This document shows, in pieces, positions 35,052 through 44,464 of a stretch of DNA of 57,762 nucleotides. The notes under the pieces were generated by a model. That model saw only the letters and a program-made list of their open reading frames with translations. It had not been told where the DNA came from and did no database searches. Origin of the DNA: Oscillospiraceae bacterium (GTDB lineage Bacteria > Bacillota > Clostridia > Oscillospirales > Oscillospiraceae); the NCBI GenBank assembly GCA_020025515.1, contig JAHHRZ010000015.1, positions 1 through 57,762 of the forward strand. The letters are read 5' to 3'. Numbering within the stretch: the stretch's first letter is position 1; each line of letters opens with the position of its first letter. The position numbers and the translations under genes are program-made.

Positions 35052-36070
35052 AACAGTTAGGATTAAAAATAATCGGTGCAGGCTATGCCGTCCCTGCACG
35101 AAGGATCACCAGCGAAGAGCTGGAATCCATGATGGAATTTGAAAAGTTTGGAATCCGAAAGGGAATGTCCAAGCTATTGAGCGGGGTCAGCGACAGAGGC
35201 TTTGCCGAAGACAACGAAGACGCCTCTGATTACGCCGTTCGTGCCGGCAGCATGGCGCTCAAAAACGCCAACCTCCGGCCGGAGGACATCGACCTTCTGC
35301 TGTTCTGTGCGATTTCCTTTGACTTTATGGAACCTGCCACCGCCATGAAGGTTCGGCAGGAACTGGGCTGCGTAAACGCCAACTGCTACGATGTAAAAAA
35401 CGCATGCAACTCTTTCCTGACGGGTCTGGAAATTGCCAACATGTACATTGAAACCGGAAGAGCCAAAAATGTCCTTCTGGTCTCCGGCGAAATCCTCAGC
35501 CGGTATTTAAAACTGCACTACGACGACATGGAAGAAATCGCCAACGCCAACGCAACCTTCTCCCTGGGAGATGCAGGCGGTGCCATTGTGGTAACCGCCA
35601 AAGAAATCCAGAGGGACGAGGACCGTATGCGGAGCATCTTCAAAACCAACTCGGAATTCTGGAATGACGGTGTCTTGTGGGGATGCGGCACACACTACGC
35701 CCACCGGCCCGAAATGGCTTATTTCCAAAACGAAACAAAGCAGATGATTAAAACAAACTTTTCCAGGGCCTGCGAATTTTACGCCGCAGCCATGCGGGAA
35801 TTGAACATTAAAATAGAAGACACTGCCCTGTTTATCCCCCACCAAATCACCAAATATCTGACCCTCAAAACCTGTGAGGTATTGGGTCTTCCCAAGGAGC
35901 GAACCGTGGATCTCATCGGCAGCAACGGAAACATCGGCTGCGCCTCCATTCCCCTTGCCATTGCCCAGAGCATTGAAGAAGGCAGAATCACCCTGGGAAG
36001 CGGCCAGCAGATTGCCATATTGGGCTTCGGAAACGGAGTCAGCATGGCATTTGTGACACTTCATGTCTGA
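35048..36070 (+). CDS. KAS III-like condensing enzyme with intact Cys-His-Asn triad
   Basis: 340-residue FabH/thiolase-fold enzyme. The nucleophile is Cys120 in NACNSFLTGLEIA, the histidine is His265 in FIPHQITKYL and the asparagine is Asn295 in GNIGCASIP, the usual FabH triad. It is not housekeeping FabH by context: it sits among ligases and carrier proteins, and the substrate-loop sequence SFDFMEPATAMKVRQELG resembles the secondary-metabolism KAS III branch. It may make a carbon-carbon bond with a carrier-bound extender or transfer an acyl group to an amine or hydroxyl. Translationally coupled to the transferase. Confidence 0.9.
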   Translation: MKQLGLKIIGAGYAVPARRITSEELESMMEFEKFGIRKGMSKLLSGVSDRGFAEDNEDASDYAVRAGSMALKNANLRPEDIDLLLFCAISFDFMEPATAMKVRQELGCVNANCYDVKNACNSFLTGLEIANMYIETGRAKNVLLVSGEILSRYLKLHYDDMEEIANANATFSLGDAGGAIVVTAKEIQRDEDRMRSIFKTNSEFWNDGVLWGCGTHYAHRPEMAYFQNETKQMIKTNFSRACEFYAAAMRELNIKIEDTALFIPHQITKYLTLKTCEVLGLPKERTVDLIGSNGNIGCASIPLAIAQSIEEGRITLGSGQQIAILGFGNGVSMAFVTLHV

Positions 36071-36084
36071 GGAAAGGAGTTATT

Positions 36085-37893
36085 ATGAAATTCATCACCG
36101 AAAAAGAGGTCATTTCCCTGATTCAGCGGACCTTCCCCAATCTTGAGCACATCCCTGCCGGGGTGTCCTTCACCCAGAGCGGGCTGCTGACATCCATGGA
36201 CCTTGTCACCCTGATTTTCGCCATCGAAAGCGAATTTGACATCCAGTTCGATTTGGGAGAGATCGACCTCAAGTTATTTGATTCTCCCAACATGATTGCA
36301 GACACCTTAAACAATATGAAAGGCGCAAAAGACCTGACCTTGCGTACACTCTTTGACCAGATCTGCAATCAGGACCTTTCCAAAGAAGCCCTTACTTTTG
36401 ACGATACCACTTATACCTATCAGGAGTTAAAGGATATGGTCCACGGCCTTGCTTCGGGTTTTCTGAAGCAGGGAATCGAGAAAGGCACCCATGTTGTCAT
36501 CATTCTTGAAAACAGTCTGGAATATATTCTGTCCTATTTCTCTCTTTTCTACATCGGCGCAATCCCTGTCCCCGTCAATACCCGCTGGAATTGTGAGGAA
36601 GCGGTGAAGGTCATTGTGGACAGCGGCGCCCAGTACTTCATTGCGGCCCAGCGCTGCGGCAAGCTGAAGTTTTCTGATATTCGCCACAGTCTGGAAGAAA
36701 AGAGCCATGAAATCAAGCGCATTATTTTCTGCGACCGGGACGAAAAGGACGTTTCTGAATTTGACGAACTGGTAAAAACCGAAATTTCCTCCTTTGACCA
36801 GGAGATTCAGGGCAGTGACGTGGCCATGATCTCCTACACCTCCGGCACCACCGGCTCTCCCAAGGGTGTCATGCTGCGTCATTGCGACATTGCGAAGATC
36901 TCCCTCTATACGGCTCAGATCTGGGCGACCCCGGAGGACAAGTCCTTTTCCATCGCTCCTCTGTATTCTGCTCAGGGCTTTTTGAGTCTCTTAATCAATT
37001 TTTCTGTAGGCTCTCGCTTTAAAATGATTTCCAGCTTTAACACCAACGATATTTTAAAGGAAATCTCCAAGGGCTGCGAAACGATTTTTCATACCCAGCC
37101 CACCATGTGGACCATGCTCTTAAACAGCCGAGTGATCAACTTCGCCAATTTCTCCGGATTGAAGAAAATCGTGGTCTCCGGTTCTCTTTGCAGTCCCGTG
37201 CTGGCAAAGCGGATCGAAGAGAAGCTGCAATGCAATCTGCTGAACGCCTACGGCCTGATTGAGGGCACCAGTGTTGTCACCATGACCCGCTATGACGATG
37301 CCGATGACATTCGCTTAAACACCGTAGGCCGCCCCATTCCCGGCGTGGAAATCAAAATCGTGGACCAGGACCGAAAGACCGTTCCTCAGGGAGAGATCGG
37401 TGAGCTGGCCGTTCGGGGCTATGTGATGGCGGGCTACTATCACAATGAAGAAAAGACCCGGCAGATCATCGATTCCGAAGGATGGCTCTATACCGGCGAT
37501 CTGGCACGTTTTTACGACAATGAAAATATCAGCATCGTGGGTAGATGCAAGGACATGGTCATCCGCGGGGGCTTCAATGTCTACCCCAGCGACATTGAGG
37601 AAGTAATCTTGCAGCTGCCTCAGATTCAATCCGTAGCCGTTGTGGGAAGCCCCCACGAGGTGCTGGGAGAGGAACTGGTTGCATTTGTGGTGCTTCGTGC
37701 CGGGGAAAGTATCAAAAAGACAGACATCAGCCGCTATGTCTTTACCCATTTGGCCAACTACAAGCAGCCCGACCGCATCTACCTCATTAGCGATATGCCT
37801 GCCATTCTTGCAGGAAAAATAGATAAAAAAGTATTGTCTGACTGGGCAGTGAACGGAATTCCCCAGGAAAAACAGATGCTGTTTGCGGACTGA
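36085..37893 (+). CDS. Carrier-like domain fused to an adenylate-forming ligase
   Basis: 602-residue fusion. Residues 1-80 look like a carrier protein (FTQSGLLTSMDLVTLIFAIESEFDIQFD), with the serine kept but the preceding Asp replaced by Thr (TSM instead of DSL). Residues about 95-600 are an ANL-superfamily ligase: ISYTSGTTGSPKGVMLRH (A3), NAYGLIEGTS (A5), YTGDLARF (A7), GRCKDMVIRGGFNVYPSDIEEV (A8) and catalytic Lys in GKIDKKVLSDW. It should adenylate a carboxylic acid and pass it to a carrier protein or CoA. The carrier domain at the N-terminus is an uncommon order. AAGGAG precedes ATG 36085. Confidence 0.88.
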   Translation: MKFITEKEVISLIQRTFPNLEHIPAGVSFTQSGLLTSMDLVTLIFAIESEFDIQFDLGEIDLKLFDSPNMIADTLNNMKGAKDLTLRTLFDQICNQDLSKEALTFDDTTYTYQELKDMVHGLASGFLKQGIEKGTHVVIILENSLEYILSYFSLFYIGAIPVPVNTRWNCEEAVKVIVDSGAQYFIAAQRCGKLKFSDIRHSLEEKSHEIKRIIFCDRDEKDVSEFDELVKTEISSFDQEIQGSDVAMISYTSGTTGSPKGVMLRHCDIAKISLYTAQIWATPEDKSFSIAPLYSAQGFLSLLINFSVGSRFKMISSFNTNDILKEISKGCETIFHTQPTMWTMLLNSRVINFANFSGLKKIVVSGSLCSPVLAKRIEEKLQCNLLNAYGLIEGTSVVTMTRYDDADDIRLNTVGRPIPGVEIKIVDQDRKTVPQGEIGELAVRGYVMAGYYHNEEKTRQIIDSEGWLYTGDLARFYDNENISIVGRCKDMVIRGGFNVYPSDIEEVILQLPQIQSVAVVGSPHEVLGEELVAFVVLRAGESIKKTDISRYVFTHLANYKQPDRIYLISDMPAILAGKIDKKVLSDWAVNGIPQEKQMLFAD

Positions 37894-37919
37894 AGCCATA
37901 GCAGGAAAGGACACCCATT

Positions 37920-38147
37920 ATGAGAGAACAACTGATACAATTCTTTTCCCAACGATACGGATGGACAACAGACGAGATTGAAACCGCCGCCAGCTTTGAA
38001 GAACTGGGACTGGATTCTCTCAGCCTGTATTCTCTGGTGACCGATTGCGAGGAAAAATTCAATATTAAAATCGATACCGATGACATCACCGAAATTGACA
38101 CCCCGGAAAAATTCATCGGCTATGCAATGAGGAAAAAGAACATATGA
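37920..38147 (+). CDS. Acyl carrier protein 1
   Basis: 75-residue free carrier protein. The attachment serine is in FEELGLDSLSLYSLV (about residue 34) and the four-helix pattern is normal (N-terminal REQLIQFFSQRYGWTTDEI; acidic EKFNIKIDTDDITEI). It would carry an acyl or aminoacyl thioester for the operon enzymes. Its stop overlaps the start of the next gene. Confidence 0.93.
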   Translation: MREQLIQFFSQRYGWTTDEIETAASFEELGLDSLSLYSLVTDCEEKFNIKIDTDDITEIDTPEKFIGYAMRKKNI

Positions 38148-39112
38148 TTCTTCCGGCTGTAAATAAAAAAATTGAGAGGCTGTATTTGGATGGTGCCCTG
38201 TGTCAAAGAGCAATCTCCATCGAAATGGAGCCCTTGGAGGACCGGCTGGAGATTATCGCCTGGCAGTGCAACATGGCCAGTTTGAAGACAACGGATCTGA
38301 AACTGCCCACGGTCATTCGCTTTCTTCTGGATGGGCAGGGCGTGGTTCTGGATGCGGAGCTTATGGAAAATTTCAAAGGGTCGCAAGGCATTCCCTGTTC
38401 CCAGACCTACTTGAACCGCATCCTCAAAAGCCGTCTTGTGGGGATGTCCTTTGCAAAGGATGACACCGTGCTTCACCACGAGACCATCCTGCATTGCAGA
38501 CATCTTTTTGAACTGACTGCGGCCGCCATCACCTTCTATCGATATTGCCGCAGCAATCTGGATCAAAAAAACACTCTTTCCGATTTGACCAGGGCATATC
38601 CCACAGATGACGGCATATGGATCAAAGACGATTATCACATCAACGGCACTGCCCTCACCATGGAAGAACAACTATTATTTTCCCCTACGGAACTCTCTCT
38701 GCAAGCCACGGGCGAAATCTCCTATGTGAAGCACATGGCGCTGAACACAACCCTCTGGGCCCAGGGAGAAGAGGTCGCCTCCACCAGCAATGAGATTTCA
38801 GAGGTCAGCGGAACTACCAACATTGTCATGAGCATGATGAAGCTGTTCTCCTATCCATGGCAGTCTCTGGGGCGCAGGCTTGGGGTACGGAGAAATTACT
38901 ATTTCACCAATCTGGTGCCCTCTTCCCTGTATGGCGTATTGGTGCAGGCCATTGCTTTGATGATTTTTCCCGACAATTACAACTATTTTCAGCACACCCT
39001 GGCCGGGCTGCAGCGCAGCCAGGGCAGGCCCCTGTGTGTGGGCATGGCCCTGAATCAGGCGGAGCTGCGGGAGTTTTATCCCGAATTCAGAGAGGAGGAT
39101 CTCTTTGGCTGA
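38144..39112 (+). CDS. Unrecognised protein of the biosynthetic operon
   Basis: 322-residue soluble-looking protein I cannot place in a family. It has no ATP, NAD or SAM motif. The central part is rich in His and aromatic residues (TVLHHETILHCRHLFEL, AAITFYRYC) and the C-terminal part is hydrophobic with paired aromatics (SYPWQSLGRRLGVRRNYYFTNLVP). It overlaps both neighbours (ATGA with carrier protein 1; its 3' end with the KAS III-like gene), so it is made together with them and is probably a structural partner or an acyl-handling enzyme. Confidence 0.75.
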   Translation: MILPAVNKKIERLYLDGALCQRAISIEMEPLEDRLEIIAWQCNMASLKTTDLKLPTVIRFLLDGQGVVLDAELMENFKGSQGIPCSQTYLNRILKSRLVGMSFAKDDTVLHHETILHCRHLFELTAAAITFYRYCRSNLDQKNTLSDLTRAYPTDDGIWIKDDYHINGTALTMEEQLLFSPTELSLQATGEISYVKHMALNTTLWAQGEEVASTSNEISEVSGTTNIVMSMMKLFSYPWQSLGRRLGVRRNYYFTNLVPSSLYGVLVQAIALMIFPDNYNYFQHTLAGLQRSQGRPLCVGMALNQAELREFYPEFREEDLFG

Positions 39113-40022
39113 GGTTTATATCAAGAACTTAGGCTTTGCGGCGGGAACCCCCAAAAGCCTGGAACAATTAAAGGCAGACGGAGCGCTTTCCGGTGAAATC
39201 GATTTTTACCGAAAGCAAGGCTATGAGCAGGCCACGGTAATCGAAGACGCTCCCATGGACTTCATTGAAAAAAATGTCCCCTTGTCCAAGGATGTGGATA
39301 TGCTGCTCTACAACACCACATTTCCCCGGGGGATCCTTGCAAAAACAGACCCGAAAGATAACATTCCCCTGGTGGAAAAGCACATGGTCTACGCCGGCAT
39401 GAAATACCTGATAAAAAAAGAGCGGCCGGAGCTTCCCTATACCGGCACCGCCCAGCAGGGATGCAGCGGCCTTCTGGGGGCCATAGACATTGCGTGGATG
39501 CGGGTGGCGGCAGAACGGAACAAAAAAATCCTCTGCCTCAGCGATGATATCCTGCCGCCCGGCGTATTTCGCAGCATGGAAAAGAGCAATATGCTCCTGT
39601 CCGATACGGTTTCTTATGCGGAAATCACTTCGGAGCCTTCCCGCTATCGCATTCTGAATATGACGCAGGGCAGTATCATTCAGCACCACTTCCTGCAAAT
39701 TGCCAGAGACACGGAATTGCTGCTGAAGACCCTCTGCGCAGGCTTTGCCGATCTGCAAGAGATCGAAAACATCCTGTTTCCCAATCATTGGCGCAGCGTT
39801 TGGGCCTCCATGATGACAAGACTCAAGCTGTCGTGCCGCTTTGAGCCCTGCACCATCCAGACCCTGGCCCATGGTCTTTCAGGAGACATCGCCGCAAACC
39901 TGGCCCTCTATGAAGAACATGGATACATCACCGCCGGGAAAAAACAAATCATTCTCGCCTACGGCTATGGCGGACACATTCGCGGCATGCTGATTGAGGC
40001 AATGGAAGATAGAATCATCTAG
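39105..40022 (+). CDS. Diverged KAS III-like protein with altered triad
   Basis: 305-residue KAS III-fold homologue. A candidate nucleophile remains (Cys120 in GTAQQGCSGLLGAIDIA) but the histidine region reads FPNHWRSVW, with His228 shifted by one residue, and the Asn position reads Asp261 (SGDIAANLA). The glycine-rich C-terminal AYGYGGHIRGM is kept. It could pair with the KAS III-like protein at 35048-36070, as in heterodimeric KAS III systems such as PqsBC, or transfer acyl groups rather than condense. It starts at TTG 39105 with AGAGGAGG six bases upstream, inside the end of the previous gene. Confidence 0.8.
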   Translation: MAEVYIKNLGFAAGTPKSLEQLKADGALSGEIDFYRKQGYEQATVIEDAPMDFIEKNVPLSKDVDMLLYNTTFPRGILAKTDPKDNIPLVEKHMVYAGMKYLIKKERPELPYTGTAQQGCSGLLGAIDIAWMRVAAERNKKILCLSDDILPPGVFRSMEKSNMLLSDTVSYAEITSEPSRYRILNMTQGSIIQHHFLQIARDTELLLKTLCAGFADLQEIENILFPNHWRSVWASMMTRLKLSCRFEPCTIQTLAHGLSGDIAANLALYEEHGYITAGKKQIILAYGYGGHIRGMLIEAMEDRII

Positions 40023-40032
40023 GAGGAACGCA

Positions 40033-40728
40033 ATGATACAGTTTGAATCTGTCAGTAAAATTTATCACATGGGAGAAGAAGAGATCAAAGCGGTGGACAA
40101 AATCAGCTTTACCATCCCCGATGAAACATTTACTGTGATTTTGGGGCCTTCCGGCTCCGGAAAGTCAACCACATTGAATCTGCTGGGGGGCATGGACACC
40201 GCCACCTCCGGCAAAATATTCCTTGACGGCAAGCAGATCACAGGGCTGCGCCCCAAGGAACTGGAGCGCTACCGCCGCAATCAAATCGGCTTTGTTTTCC
40301 AGTTCTACAATCTGATCCCCCAGCTGACCGCCAAGGAAAATGTAGGGATCACCGCCAAAATGATCGACAATCCCCTGAATGTAGATGATGTCATCAAAGG
40401 GGTCGGGTTAGAGCGAAGAAAGAACCTGTTTCCTTCCAACCTCTCCGGCGGTGAATTGCAGCGCATCGCCATTGCCAGGGCTCTGGTAAAGCGGCCCCGC
40501 ATCCTGCTGTGTGACGAACCCACCGGAGCACTGGACAGCGAAACAGGCAAAAAGATCCTGAAGCTCCTGAAAGAAACGGCAAAGGAAAACAAGATTTCCC
40601 TGATTATCGTGACCCATAACAGCAATTTGGAAAAAATCGCCGATCAGGTCATCCATCTCAAGGACGGAAAGGTTCTGAGCTGTGTCATGAACCAGCATCC
40701 CATGGCGATCGATGAGGTGAACTGGTAA
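40033..40728 (+). CDS. MacB/LolD-type ABC transporter ATPase
   Basis: 231-residue ATPase that powers the permease encoded next. Walker A GPSGSGKSTTLN, Q-loop FVFQFYNLIP, signature LSGGELQRIAIARAL, Walker B ILLCDEPTGALD and H-loop TH are all intact, and the N-terminal YHMGEEEIKAVD fits the MacB/LolD/FtsE-like group. Start 40033 follows AGGAGG; the frame is open 39 bases upstream. The stop overlaps the permease start (TAATG). Confidence 0.94.
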   Translation: MIQFESVSKIYHMGEEEIKAVDKISFTIPDETFTVILGPSGSGKSTTLNLLGGMDTATSGKIFLDGKQITGLRPKELERYRRNQIGFVFQFYNLIPQLTAKENVGITAKMIDNPLNVDDVIKGVGLERRKNLFPSNLSGGELQRIAIARALVKRPRILLCDEPTGALDSETGKKILKLLKETAKENKISLIIVTHNSNLEKIADQVIHLKDGKVLSCVMNQHPMAIDEVNW

Positions 40729-43004
40729 TGGGTTATTTGCTAAAAAAGATGCTGCGGGACATCCGAAGCAACTGGACGCAATTTGTTTCCGTGTTTCTCA
40801 TGGCAATGATTTCGGTTTTGATTTTTTCCGGCATGGCTTCCGTGTGGACCGGATTAAACAGCGAAGTCGATGCCTTTGTGAAAGAAACAAATATGGCCGA
40901 CCTCTGGGTGCGGGCCATGTCCGTTACAGAGGATGATTGGGAGGCTATCAAAGGTCTCAAGGAAGTGGACGATGCTTCCCGCTGCATGAGTGATTCCTTT
41001 TCTGTCACGGACAGCAGCAGTGAGCTGCAAGTTTCCTATGTGGACAACGATGCGGTCAGCCATCCCCTTCTCATTGAGGGCGTGGAGTATGACAATGAGG
41101 CCCAGGACGGTATCTGGATCGATCAAAACTTCGCCGAGAAAAACAACCTCCGCATCGGTGACCGGCTCCGTCTGGACGGACTGACCGGAGAGGCAGAATT
41201 TGAGGTCAAGGGCACCATTATGAGCCCGGAGGCCATTTATTATACAGGCAGCATTACGGAGACCGTACCGAATTATGAAAAATACGGATATGCCTTCGTC
41301 AGCGAAGCCGGTATGCTCCGACTTTCTCCTCAAATCCTGTTCACCCAGCTGAAGCTGAAAACAACGGAAAAGTTGGAAGATTCTTCCCTGGAAGCCATTC
41401 TGGGAGAACGCTATATCTGCACCCAGGACACCGATACCTATATTCCCTTTGCCAGATCCCATCAGGAGAGCAGCCAGATCCGTAAAATGGCGATTCTGTT
41501 CTCTTCGGTGTTCATCCTGCTGGCCCTGATGACCATGTATACCTCCATGGTTCGTCTGGTGAATCGGCAGAAAACCCTGATTGGAACCCTAAAGGCCCTG
41601 GGAACCGGCAGCAATGCCATCCGTCTGCACTATGCCTGTTATGGCCTGGTGATCCCCATTCTGGGCGGCATACTGGGTCTGATCATCGGAAGATATACAG
41701 TATCTCCTGCCCTTATGAAGGTGAAGCAGTCCACCATCTATCTCCCGCAATGGAGCCTCATCCACTCCCCTGCCAGCTTTGCACTGATTGGCGTAATCGC
41801 TGTGTGCTGCGTTTTTGCTTCGGTTTGGGCAGCCCAGAAGTGCCTGAAGGGGATGCCCGTTGATATCATGCGGGACAATGCAATGAGCAAAACCAAGAAA
41901 AGCGCCGCCAAAGAGACCGGCTTTGCAGCAAAGTTATCCTACGAATGGCGCTGGACCCTTAGAAATATCTGGCAAAACAAAATCCGCTTTCTCATGGGAA
42001 TTGTGGGTGTCGTAGGCGGCATGGTCCTGATGATCGCCGGATTCGGCGTGAAGGATGCCATCAACGGCTCCAATGATTTTGTATTTTCCCAACAGTTCCA
42101 TTACGAGACCAAAGCAATCTTGGCCCCCGGCTCCACCCGGTTCGACTGGGACGAGGAATCCCAGTGGATTCAGGAGACAAACATCGAATTAAAAACAAAA
42201 CACAACGAAGTAAAGCAAACCATCATGACCGTATGCGACGAAGGAGACATGCTGGCTTTTTATAACGACCAGGATGAAGAATATGCGCTTCCCCAAAGCG
42301 GTGCCGTCATCTCAAGGAAATTGGCCCATGATCTGGGGATCCAGGCGGGAGATACCGTTGAGGTGCGGGTATTTGGTGTTCAGGACTGGCTCACCGTAAC
42401 CATTGTGGATACGGTAAAGGTCCTGTCCCCTCAGTCCATTTTTCTCTCCAGACAGGCCTATGAGGCCCTGGATATGTCCTTCCAGCCCTCTGCCCTGCTG
42501 ACCGCCTCCATGGACACAGAAGCATTAAAGAGCAATCCCCAAATCAAGAGCGTGATCACCAGGCAGCAGCAGATCGACAACACCAATACCATTGCGGAAA
42601 GTGTCATGACCATTGTGAAACTGTTGATTGTGGCCTCCGTTGTGTTAAGCGTTGTGATTCTCTACAATCTGGGGATTCTCAGCTATGTGGAGCGGATCCG
42701 GGACTATGCCACCATGAAGGTGCTGGGCTTCTATCAGAAGGAAATCCGCAGCATTGCCATTCGGGAATGCCTGCTCACCACCGTCATCGGCTGGATCATC
42801 GGCCTTCCCTTGGGCGTAGAATTCCTGAAGCTCTACATCCGGATCATCTCCTTTGACACCTTTGAATGGATTGCAGCCGTGCAGCCCATGACTCTGGTGA
42901 TTGCCTCTGCAATTATCGTAGGCGTCTCCATTGGGGTCAATCTCCTGCTCAGCAGAAAAGTAAAGAAAATCGTGATGGTAGAGGCCTTAAAGTCCGTAGA
43001 TTAA
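40728..43004 (+). CDS. FtsX-like ABC permease (MacB-type)
   Basis: 758-residue membrane protein with two FtsX permease domains. An N-terminal membrane segment (WTQFVSVFLMAMISVLIFSG) is followed by a large extracytoplasmic domain, a first FtsX bundle (about residues 250-380), a second N-terminal-type helix (about 420-440), another external domain and a final bundle (about 630-750). Such exporters move lipids, peptides or amphiphilic metabolites, or confer resistance by mechanotransmission. It is coupled to the ATPase gene, so it is the likely export or self-protection system for the operon product. No MacA-type adaptor is encoded. Confidence 0.92.
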   Translation: MGYLLKKMLRDIRSNWTQFVSVFLMAMISVLIFSGMASVWTGLNSEVDAFVKETNMADLWVRAMSVTEDDWEAIKGLKEVDDASRCMSDSFSVTDSSSELQVSYVDNDAVSHPLLIEGVEYDNEAQDGIWIDQNFAEKNNLRIGDRLRLDGLTGEAEFEVKGTIMSPEAIYYTGSITETVPNYEKYGYAFVSEAGMLRLSPQILFTQLKLKTTEKLEDSSLEAILGERYICTQDTDTYIPFARSHQESSQIRKMAILFSSVFILLALMTMYTSMVRLVNRQKTLIGTLKALGTGSNAIRLHYACYGLVIPILGGILGLIIGRYTVSPALMKVKQSTIYLPQWSLIHSPASFALIGVIAVCCVFASVWAAQKCLKGMPVDIMRDNAMSKTKKSAAKETGFAAKLSYEWRWTLRNIWQNKIRFLMGIVGVVGGMVLMIAGFGVKDAINGSNDFVFSQQFHYETKAILAPGSTRFDWDEESQWIQETNIELKTKHNEVKQTIMTVCDEGDMLAFYNDQDEEYALPQSGAVISRKLAHDLGIQAGDTVEVRVFGVQDWLTVTIVDTVKVLSPQSIFLSRQAYEALDMSFQPSALLTASMDTEALKSNPQIKSVITRQQQIDNTNTIAESVMTIVKLLIVASVVLSVVILYNLGILSYVERIRDYATMKVLGFYQKEIRSIAIRECLLTTVIGWIIGLPLGVEFLKLYIRIISFDTFEWIAAVQPMTLVIASAIIVGVSIGVNLLLSRKVKKIVMVEALKSVD

Positions 43005-43021
43005 GCAAAGGAGGTTCCCAA

Positions 43022-44464
43022 ATGACGGAAATGAAGCATAAAACCATGCAATCCCTGCTGGAATACGCCATCCGGAACCACGGCCCGATTCCCGCCCTTA
43101 TGACCGACAGAGAATGCATCAGCTACACGCAGCTGTATCAAAGGGTCATGGGATTGGCTGCCACATTCCAGAAAAAAGGGATGCAGCATCAAAAAATCGA
43201 TCTGATCCCCAAATTATCCTTAAATTGGGTCATTGTCTACTGCGCCCTGCTAACTGCCGGGGCAACGGTGGTTCTCCATGAACCGGAATTTCCCATCCAA
43301 AGCCATATGCAGGACATGTTCCTTTTCGCCCATGCCGACGAGCTCGCCTCCTGGGACAGGGGGGACCCGGCCACTGTGCACCCGGCTGCTGAGGAAGAGA
43401 TTGCCACCATCATCTACACCTCCGGCACCACTGGCCGTCAAAAAGGCGTCATGCTCTCCCAAAAGAATCTCATCAGCGATGTTCTTTTGGCTCAGTACAA
43501 AATCGGAAGGGGCGCACTCTCCCCTGGGGACAGAACCATTCCCATTTTGCCCTTGTTTCACATGTTTGGCATTACCGCATCCATTCTCGCTCCCATTTAT
43601 GTGGGCATGACACTGTATATTCTTGATGATCCGAAATACCTCATTAAAATGCTCCCGGTGGTGAAGCCAAGGATTCTGTTTGTTGTGCCCATGATTGCCA
43701 AGACCATGGCCAGCCGCAGTGCTCTGCTGCTGAAAAAAGGTGTCTCTCCCGGGGAACTAAAAGAAAAGCTCTTTGGCGGTGTAGAGATGATTGTCTGCGG
43801 CGGTGCCAAATTGCAGCCTGATCTCATAGACACCTATGCGGCCTTCGGCATACAGCTGCTGAACGGATACGGCATTACGGAGTGTTCCCCGGTGGTTACC
43901 ACATCTTCCTACAACGATGCGGTAAAAGGTTCCGTGGGCAAAGTCCACGACCTTCCCAACTGTGAAGTAAGAATCATTGACAATACCATCCATGTCCACG
44001 GGGACATTGTCATGGAAGGATACTATGGCAGGGAGGCCTCGCCGTTTAAGCTGATTGACGGACAGCGATGGTTTGATACAAAGGATATGGGCTATATCGA
44101 CAAAGACGGCAGCCTGTACATCACCGGCAGGCAGTCCAATCTGATTATTCTGGATGACGGCAACAACATTTCCCCCGAGGAAATCGAGATCCTCTTCGCC
44201 TCCTTTCCCTCCGTGCAGGATGTTATGATCTATGAGGACAAAGAGGGTAGCATCCCAGTGGTTGCCGCCTCCCTGTACCCCAGCGCGGAACTAAGAGAAA
44301 CGCAGTCCGAAGCAGAATTGCAGGGACTCATGGAACAGGTCGTTGCCCAGGTCAATCGGCAGCTGCCATCTTACAAACAGATCAAGAAATTCTCAGTCCG
44401 AAAGACGGACTTTCAGCGAACCAGCTTAAATAAAATTATCCGAAAAGGAGTGAATACGCAATGA
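43022..44464 (+). CDS. Stand-alone acyl ligase (acyl-ACP/CoA synthetase-like)
   Basis: 480-residue ANL-superfamily ligase, the second in the operon. Motifs: TIIYTSGTTGRQKGVMLSQ (A3), GYGITECSPVV (A5), DTKDMGYIDKDG (A7), GRQSNLIILDDGNNISPEEIE (A8) and a C-terminal TSLNKIIRKG with the catalytic Lys. It is shorter than most long-chain acyl-CoA synthetases, with a compact N-terminal domain. It probably loads a fatty or aryl acid onto carrier protein 2, whose gene it overlaps by four bases (ATGA). Start 43022 has AAAGGAGG; an upstream in-frame start lies inside the permease gene. Confidence 0.9.
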   Translation: MTEMKHKTMQSLLEYAIRNHGPIPALMTDRECISYTQLYQRVMGLAATFQKKGMQHQKIDLIPKLSLNWVIVYCALLTAGATVVLHEPEFPIQSHMQDMFLFAHADELASWDRGDPATVHPAAEEEIATIIYTSGTTGRQKGVMLSQKNLISDVLLAQYKIGRGALSPGDRTIPILPLFHMFGITASILAPIYVGMTLYILDDPKYLIKMLPVVKPRILFVVPMIAKTMASRSALLLKKGVSPGELKEKLFGGVEMIVCGGAKLQPDLIDTYAAFGIQLLNGYGITECSPVVTTSSYNDAVKGSVGKVHDLPNCEVRIIDNTIHVHGDIVMEGYYGREASPFKLIDGQRWFDTKDMGYIDKDGSLYITGRQSNLIILDDGNNISPEEIEILFASFPSVQDVMIYEDKEGSIPVVAASLYPSAELRETQSEAELQGLMEQVVAQVNRQLPSYKQIKKFSVRKTDFQRTSLNKIIRKGVNTQ

